A program made the translations under genes and the position numbers. Shown here one piece after another: positions 35,814-43,000 of a DNA stretch of 43,754 bases (its first letter is position 1; each line of letters opens with the position of its first letter). Below the pieces are notes generated by a model that did not search any database, was not told the origin of the DNA, and saw only the letters and a list, made by a program, of their open reading frames with translations. The DNA comes from Candidatus Cloacimonadota bacterium (lineage in GTDB: Bacteria > Cloacimonadota > Cloacimonadia > Cloacimonadales > TCS61): positions 1 through 43,754 of the forward strand of contig JAIORE010000073.1 of assembly GCA_021108315.1 (NCBI GenBank), given 5' to 3'.

Positions 35814-35947
35814 AACTCACCCTCAGTCCCTCTCCCTGCACTAAAATATAGATTTAAGTGAAGGGCGAGGGATGACTTCAGTTTTTTTCTTCCTGCTTTT
35901 CTTATGTTCCTTCTCTTGATATTAAGAGAAGGACAGCAGGATGAGTT
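35814..35947. mobile_element. 134-bp TIR repeat, inverted copy of 27901-28031
   Basis: On the minus strand it begins AACTCATCCTGCTGTCCTTC, continues with the CTTCTCTT hairpin and GGAACATAAG, and ends with GGGACTGAGGGTGAGTT. Blocks and order match 27901-28031. Ends are imperfect inverted repeats. It is non-coding. Confidence 0.7.
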
Positions 35948-35990
35948 CATTGAGGAAAATAAATAGCTCATCATAGTTTATAAAAAAATC

Positions 35991-36068
35991 TGCTTTTCTT
36001 TCACATCCTGTTAATCCATTAATCAGGTAAATCATGGTTCAGACTTTTTTACTTTTCATCTTTGAGTT
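35991..36068. repeat. 78-bp direct repeat, copy 1
   Basis: Matches 36442-36521 with few differences (TTTCACATCCTGTTAATC, AATCAGGTAAATCAT, GTTCAGAC, CTTTTCATCTTT). Copy 1 begins right after the stop of the 86-aa gene when read on the minus strand. Confidence 0.75.
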
Positions 36069-36069
36069 A

Positions 36070-36330
36070 TCACTGATTTTTAATCATTTCTATAAGTTTA
36101 GTTTCTTTAATTCCCAGAATTTTGGCTGCTTTGTTTACATCTCCATTGGTGAAATCTAAAATCCATTCGGTAATTTTAAATAAAACATCTCTATTGATGA
36201 TGGGCATAATACCGCTTGAGGCTCTTTTTTGCTTGCTGAGAGCAAGTACCTCTTCTTGGTTCATAAAGATATAATCCGGCTTTTTTCTCACTTTTTGCCA
36301 AGTGCTGGCGGAATTATCGAAATTGTTCAT
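36070..36330 (-). CDS. Small protein with stand-alone Fis-type helix-turn-helix
   Basis: An 86-aa protein. Residues about 48-86 (ITEWILDFTNGDVNKAAKIL, then GIKETKLIEMIKN) match the Fis/NtrC C-terminal helix-turn-helix and resemble the end of the giant regulator at 37012 (GNKIEAAKILGISKSSIYEK). The N-terminal 45 residues are polar with no known domain. It has no sigma-54-interaction or receiver domain. It could occupy the same sites as the giant regulator as modulator or competitor. AAAGGGAG lies 9 bases upstream of the ATG. It is flanked by the 78-bp direct repeats and lies downstream of the sigma-54 promoter at 36808. Confidence 0.75.
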   Translation of the reverse strand: MNNFDNSASTWQKVRKKPDYIFMNQEEVLALSKQKRASSGIMPIINRDVLFKITEWILDFTNGDVNKAAKILGIKETKLIEMIKNQ

Positions 36331-36441
36331 TTTTGGGTTCTCCCTTTAATTAGTGAATAATCCCGAAAGCATTCGGAATGAATAATGAATAATAAAGAGT
36401 TGATTGTTTTCACATTTTTCTTCTTACTTTTCACTTCTTCT

Positions 36442-36521
36442 TGCCTTTCTTTCACATCCTGTTAATCAATTAATCAGGTAAATCATAGTTCAGACGATTG
36501 TTTACTTTTCATCTTTCAGTT
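36442..36521. repeat. 78-bp direct repeat, copy 2
   Basis: Second copy of the 35991-36068 repeat, 451 bases away. Its minus-strand start overlaps the stop codon of the 53-aa ORF. The stretch before it (36350-36441) also resembles 35735-35810 (GAATAAT...AAGAGTTG...TCTCACTTC), so the duplication is longer than the core. Confidence 0.75.
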
Positions 36522-36677
36522 TTTTTTACTATGTTCTTGAGAATCGTCAGAAATATTCGGTTTCAATTCAAATTCGTTATATGAGAAAGAACTTAATGAT
36601 TCGATTTCGCAAACGGCAGCAATATTTAAAACTTGAATATGATTTTGGTCTAAGGATGAATTATTGTTGTATTTCAT
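36516..36677 (-). CDS. Predicted 53-aa small protein under a sigma-54 promoter
   Basis: The frame begins MKYNNNSSLDQNHIQVLNIA and ends SQEHSKKN. A perfect AAGGAGA lies 5-6 bases before the ATG. It is acidic in the second half (FELKPNISDDSQE), with one Cys (CEIE) and no signal peptide or membrane segment. I do not recognise a family. It is the first ORF after a near-consensus sigma-54 promoter at 36808-36823. The leader is about 120 bases and carries a palindrome. The strong ribosome-binding site and position make it a likely real gene; a regulator, an antitoxin-like partner or a peptide precursor are all open. Confidence 0.55.
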   Translation of the reverse strand: MKYNNNSSLDQNHIQVLNIAAVCEIESLSSFSYNEFELKPNISDDSQEHSKKN

Positions 36678-36721
36678 GATATTCTCCTTTTTTTTTATGG
36701 AATGTAGTTGGTAATTTTTTT

Positions 36722-36740
36722 AACGATGTACAACATCGTT
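36722..36740. promoter_or_regulatory. Perfect 8-3-8 palindrome in the leader of the 53-aa gene
   Basis: AACGATGT (36722-36729), ACA, ACATCGTT (36733-36740). It lies about 57 bases downstream of the predicted sigma-54 start site and 45 before the ATG. It could be an operator or an RNA hairpin (8-bp stem, too tight a loop unless pairing opens). Confidence 0.55.
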
Positions 36741-36807
36741 GAACACTTTTCAGATATTTTCACTTTTTTCACTTCTATTCGCTTGTAAATGAACTGATTT
36801 ATATAAT

Positions 36808-36823
36808 TGCAATATCAATGCCA
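36808..36823 (-). promoter_or_regulatory. Sigma-54 (RpoN) promoter, TGGCATTGATATTGCA
   Basis: On the minus strand the 16-mer matches TGGCACGN4TTGCW at all core positions (TGGCA, TTGCA) with GG and GC separated by exactly 10 bases. Only the weak CG positions differ. A start site is expected near 36797, facing the 53-aa gene. Upstream dyads at 36944-36997 fit the place for enhancer sites. Confidence 0.8.
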
Positions 36824-36832
36824 TTATGAATA

Positions 36833-36870
36833 GAAAAGAAAAAGCCACTTAGAGACTGGCTCTAAGTGGC
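36833..36870 (-). terminator. Strong Rho-independent terminator of the giant regulator gene
   Basis: GCCACTTAGAG (36844-36854) and CTCTAAGTGGC (36860-36870) form a perfect 11-bp stem with a 5-base loop. Read on the minus strand it is followed by TTTTTCTTTTC. It lies between the enhancer-like dyads and the sigma-54 promoter, insulating that promoter from read-through. Confidence 0.88.
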
Positions 36871-36943
36871 TTTGTAATCATCTTATTAGCTTATTTAATT
36901 TTATTTTAAATAAGTTGATAAGTTTTAAATTTCTAAAATTAAT

Positions 36944-36997
36944 TCCAAATATCTGGAATTATCCAGTTTTCTGGAATTAATTTTCCAAAATATTGGA
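36944..36997. promoter_or_regulatory. Three tandem TCCAR-N4-YTGGA dyads, putative enhancer
   Basis: TCCAA-ATAT-CTGGA at 36944-36957, TCCAG-TTTT-CTGGA at 36962-36975 and TCCAA-AATA-TTGGA at 36984-36997. All are 14 bp with 5-4-5 symmetry, at steps of 18 and 22 bases. They lie about 120-175 bases upstream of the sigma-54 -24 box, a standard distance for activator sites. The Fis-type helix-turn-helix of the adjacent giant regulator is the natural candidate to bind them. Confidence 0.65.
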
Positions 36998-37011
36998 CTT
37001 TGTTTCAATCG

Positions 37012-40000
37012 CTATTTTTTTGTTTTTTCATAAATACTACTTTTACTAATACCTAATATTTTTGCAGCTTCAATTTTATTGCCTTTAGTAATTTTGATAG
37101 TTTCTTTTATCAGTTTATCTGTTAATTGGTTCTTTATTTCTTCTAAAAAATTTGAATTACTTATATTTTTTGCTTTTTGTAAATCTTCTTTTTTTAATAA
37201 AAAAATATAATCCTCTAAAATATTTTTAGTGTTTTTTACATTCGTTAATTTTTCTATTTTTTCTTTTCTAAGCTCGAATTCTTCCACCGAAATATACTCC
37301 GATTCACTCATAATTACAGCTCTTTCGATTTTATGCTGTAGTTCGCGAACATTTCCAGCCCATTGATAAGTTTTTAGCATTTCTAACGCTTCGTTAGTGA
37401 ATCCTTTTATATTTCTGGTTCTGCCATAAAGTTTGAGAAAATGGTCAGCGAGGATCAACACATCATTTTCCCGTTTTCGTAAAGGCGGTAGTCCTATGGA
37501 AAAGACATTCAGTCTATAATAAAGATCTTCCCTGAATTTATTTTCTTTTACTAATTTTTTCAGATCTTTATTAGTTGCAGCTATTACCCTCACATTCACT
37601 TTTATCCTTTTTGTTGCACCTATTCTTCTGATATTTTTTTCCTGCAGAAAACGAAGCAATTTCGGTTGCAGATGCAGAGGAAGTTCACCAATTTCATCTA
37701 AGAAAATAGTTCCACCAATCGCTGCTTCTAAAAGCCCTTTCTTTTGTTCATAAGCTCCGGTATATGAACCTTTTTCATGTCCGAACAGTTCACCTTCGAT
37801 CAATTCGGCTGAGATAGCACCGCAATCCGCTATGATAAAAGATTTATCATGACGGAAACTTGCATTATGAATAGCACTGGCAATTAGCTCTTTTCCGGTT
37901 CCGGTTTCACCATAGAGCAAGACAGAACTATCGGTTCTCGCTACTTTTCTTATTTGAGAAAAAACGGTTTCCATTGCTTTGCTTTTTCCTAATATTTCCG
38001 ATTCACCTTTCATTCTTTTATGCAGATCTATAATTTCTTCTTCGAGAAGTCTTTCTTTTATTTTTTCTGCTTTAATAGCTTTTTCGTGTAAACGAGTATT
38101 TTCTATGATCAAGGCAAGCTGAGAAGCTACAGCGGAGAAAATGGAAAGTTCGGGCTGGGAAAATTGTTGTAAAATATACTGACTATCCACATAAATAACT
38201 CCAAGAAGTTTTTTCTTTATTTGTAAAGGAACACACATAGCACTTCTTAGATTCAAATAAATTTGGCTTTGGGTAGCTTCTTCATCGCTAATATCTTTCA
38301 AACAATAGGGAATTCCGGTTTTCATAACCTCCTCTATCAAAGTTTTACTGTAGCTAATTTTATCTGACAAAAATTCACCTTTATTGTTTTTAGCAAGTGT
38401 TATATCAAGTGTGGTTTTGTAAATTTGGTTTATTCCGTATTGTTTCTTCTCCTTTTTTTCAAGGAGAAGGTTAGAATCAGGTTTTACGATTGGTAAACCA
38501 TTTTCTTTATCATTTATTAAGATAAATAAGCAGCGTTCAGAATTGGTAATTTCAATAATCGTATCAACAATTCTATCAAGAAGGTCATAGTAATTCAAAA
38601 CGGAAATGGATTCTTTTATGCTTTGCAAAAGCATTTCAACATTGCGATAATCTCTGATAGGATCACCGGTAAGAATATCAATGATATGACTTTGTTTAAA
38701 GTTTGAAGAGGATTTATCCCATATTTTAAAACGATTTCTTCCTGTTTTTTTTGCAGCATACAAAGCATCATCAGCTTGTTTAAGAAGTTGTGACAAATCT
38801 TTTGTATTCTTGTCAAATTCACTTATGCCGATGCTTATTGTTAATATAATACCGGAAAAATCTGATGAATTCACAAGTTTAAGTAACTCTTCTGCAACAA
38901 GTTCAGCTTGTTTTTTATTTGTATTGGCAAGAAGTACGACAAATTCATCACCACCGTAACGAGCACAGGTATCGGAATCACGGAATTTATTTTTGAATAA
39001 ACATCCAAGTTTTTTTAGGACTTCATCTCCTTTCGAATGCCCGTAAGAATCATTAATATTTTTGAAAAAATCTATATCAATCATAAGCAAACAAAAATTG
39101 GAATTATGTGTTTTATGAAATTGGATTTCGGAATTTAATCTGTCTTCAAAATAGGGACGTAAATATAGTCCCGTCAGAGAATCAATATTCGCTTTTTCAT
39201 AGAGAAGAGCATTTATCAAAACATAAGAAGCCTGATCAGCAATTGCCTGCAATAGATGTAGATTTTCATCTTTGAATTTACTTTTTTCGGTTATCTTTGT
39301 GCTATCAACGTAAAGCATTCCAAGAAAAGCACTTTGGATAGGAAAATATTTCCTTCTTTCATCATCTTCATTTTGCGCTGATTTTCTGCCAAGCGGAATA
39401 CACATTACAGATTGTAATTTCAGATTTAGTACACTTTGATTTTTTCCAATTTCTTCAAATTCCGAGATATTGGGAACAAAAAGCGGTTTACCTGTTTTTA
39501 TCACTTTATTGATCACAGTTTGGGAAAGGTGTTGGGGTGTTGGGTGTTGGGTGTTAGGTGATGGGTGTTGGGTGTTGGGTGTTAGGTTTTTCTCAAACAG
39601 AATTGTTTGAGTTACTTTCTCTTTTCCTATCTCCTCGTTCCTATCTCCTATTTCCTCTCCACTTTTTTCTCTCGCAACCTCTACTTGCAATTCTCCTTGT
39701 TCATCATAGAGAAGCAAAAATCCTCTTTCCGCATCAATAAAACGAATAGAAAGATCAACTATTTTCCGGTAAAGTTCAGATGAATTCAGGTTGTTTAGCT
39801 TCAAAACAATATCAATAAACTCAGAGAAATATTTTGCTGAATAATTCACTTCATAGGTTTGCTTTTTCTCAAACAGGAATGTTTGAGTTACATTTTCTTT
39901 CTTCCTTTCTCCTTCTTTTTTTTCATTTATCATTTTTAATTTATCATTTATAATTTCTTTCTCCATCTCTTCTATTCTTTCTTTGTATTCAATATCAGGG

Positions 40001-43000
40001 GTTTTTTTATATGCTTCTTTGTATAATTTTATAGCTTCTTTTTTATAATTTTTTGCTTGCAAATAATATTTATGTCTGTCTGACACTGTTAATTTTTTAT
40101 TGTTCATAAATATTTGATTTGTCATTTTGTATAGTTCATAATTTAAGGTTGAGTTTGCATAGCCGCCTTCTTCTTTGGATAATATTTTTTTCAATTTAAT
40201 TATTTGCCTTTCTTTTTTTAATAAGTCATTATTATGATAAAATTCTATTTTTAAAAGCAATAAATCATTATAAAATGATACAAATTGATTACCAATTTCC
40301 TTAGCAATTATATTTGATTTTTCGCATAATATTTTTGCTTCATCAAATTTTTTCAAAATGAAATATAGTTCTGCTTTATCATTAAAAATAAAACATAATA
40401 GATATTTATTTTTTAACTTTTGGAAAATTTTTACAGAAGTATTAAATAATTTTTCTGCTTTATTGTATTTTTTTATACTCATATAGAGACGACCTAAAGA
40501 GTAATTAGCAAAGCTAATTTTTGCTTTACTATTCAATTCTTCAGCTAATTTTAGTTGTTTTTGAAAACATATTTTTGCGTTAAAATAATTTCCTGTTTTT
40601 TTATAAATTACTCCCATTCCATCCAATACACTCAAATTAAGTGTTTTAGAACCCAAGTTTAACGAGATTTTTAATTGTCTTTGATAACATTCCATTGCTT
40701 TCTTATAATTACCTAAATCGGATTGTATATTTCCGATATTGCGTAAAGCTCTAATGATAATCATATTATCAGCTAATTTCTCTCCGATTTTTAAGCTTTT
40801 TTCATTATATATCATTGATTCATTAAAATCTCCTTTTTCCGCATAAAGCATCCCAAGGTTGTTTAGAATAATTCCCATCTTACGCTTATTATCAATTTTT
40901 TTAGCTATTTTGAAAGATTTGTTATAGAATTCAATGGCTTGAGTATAATTTCCCTGCATATTATAAATATTACCTATTGCATTTAAAGTCTCACTGATAT
41001 AATTACTATCACCAATTTTTGTAAAAATTTTTAAAGCTTCGTTTTCTAATTTAAATGCATTATGATAATCACATTTGTTTGTTAGAGCATGTCCTAAATT
41101 AATTTTACTTTTAGCTATCAAATATTCATCATATACTCTCACTGATAAATTTATAGCTTTTTGAAATACTCGTTGTGCTTCATCCCATTTACCTAAAAAT
41201 TTTATAATATTGCCTTTTTTAAGAAGGATATCAATCTTTAAATTTGCCAGGTTTGGTAAACCCTGAAGGTTTTTAAGTAATTTATCATAATAAGATATCG
41301 CCTTCTCATTTTCATAATTCTTTTTCGCTTTATCACCTGCTTTTTCAAGATAATGAATGGTTTTTTCCTTATCATCTGTTTGAGAGTAATGATTTACCAG
41401 TTCATCAAGATATCCATCAATATTCTCTTTATAAATTTTTTCTAATCTTTGAGCAATGTGGAGATGTAATTCTTGTTTTTCTTTTATTTCTTCTTCGATA
41501 ACTTCCCGAATGAGAGAGTGGGTGAAAGAGTAGGAAAGAAATTTGAAATTTGAAATTTGATATTGGGATTTGGTTATTTTTATGTTTTGCTGTTTTTCCA
41601 AAATTGGTTTATTCCTTATTATTCCTTCTCCTTTTTTTAGGAGAAGGTTAGGATGAGGTTCTGTGATTGATAAACCAATTTTTTCTTCCTCATTAAAGGT
41701 TTGACTTGAAGTTATAATTTCTTTGTTTTCTAAATTAATGAAAAAATCTTTCAGATTAATATCAATTTCTTTAGGAAGTATTTGTTGGAATTCTTCTGTG
41801 TTTATCAATTTATTCAGTAATGCAAAATATTGTAAGGTTTTCTTTTCTTTGTTTGATAATCTTAGATTTTCTATACTTTTTTTAATTATTTCTTTCAGAT
41901 TCTTTGGAATTTCTATCTCTTTTATCGGTTTTGATAATTCCCATTTTAATATTTTTCTTTTTATTAATCTTTTTTCTATGAGAGATTTCATCAGTTGTTG
42001 TAGGAAAAATGGATTTCCGCCTACTTTTCTTCCAATTTCAGGAATTTCTATTAGCAGGGAATCAGCAATGTAATTTTCACCAAAAATAGCTTCGATATAA
42101 TTTTTTACATCTTTTGTATCAAACGGATGAAGTTCAATCTCCTCCAATCGTTTTTTATTTCTAAGTTTCGCTAAGGTTGTTTCAATTTTATCAATTTCTT
42201 CTTCTCTGAGGCTGCTGAATACAAACAGATTTACTATAGAATCTTTCTCGTTTTCAGTTGTGGAAATTTTGTACATCAATTCCTGCAGAACTTCCAAGCT
42301 CGCTTCATCTGTCCAATGTAGATCATTCAGATAAATTGCAATTTTCGAACTTTGTTGTTTTGAATATTCCAAGAGAAAATTTGTTATATTCTGGATCAAA
42401 ATTCCGCGTTCAGTTTTTGGATCTTGAACGGGGTTTGCCTTGGTTTTTGAAAATACTTTTTGAGCAGGTAATATTTTCTTCAATTCCTGTCCGTATTTTT
42501 CGATCAATTCTTTGGAAGCATTGGGTAAAGTATCATTCAGAATATCAATAAAAGGAGCATAAGTTTTAGCAATTTTTTCACTACAATTTGCTTCGAGAAA
42601 TTCGATTCCCTGTAGCTGGCAATATTTCCTGAATTCCATAAATAAACGGCTTTTGCCTATTCCGGCTTTACCTTTTACAATAAGAACTTTGTTGTTGTTG
42701 TTTATCTCTAAATATTCTTTTAAATTTGTTAATTCCTCTTTCCTACCTACAAAACCAGCTCCGAGGACATAAGATTCCCTAGTTTTGGTTGTTTCTAAGG
42801 CAAAATTCTTTTTTAGATTTGCATTTATGGAATGGATTATTTCGGAACAATGTTGAAACCTATTTTCGGGAAAGAAATCTAGCATTATTGAAATAATTTC
42901 TTGGATTTCAGTATTTTCAATTGCTTTGATCGCATTATTTTTGTAATTGGTAAATTTATCATCATTTCTTAGAATCTCAGCTATATCGGAAGTAGATTTT

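Noticed and set aside
35991..36521. 78-bp direct repeats considered as phage attachment sites
   Set aside because: No integrase or phage gene lies between them; only a small HTH gene does, and the segment fits repeat duplication better.
39529..39586. Heptamer tandem considered as a CRISPR or minisatellite locus
   Set aside because: Units are 7 bases without spacers and lie inside an open frame; no cas gene is in the window.
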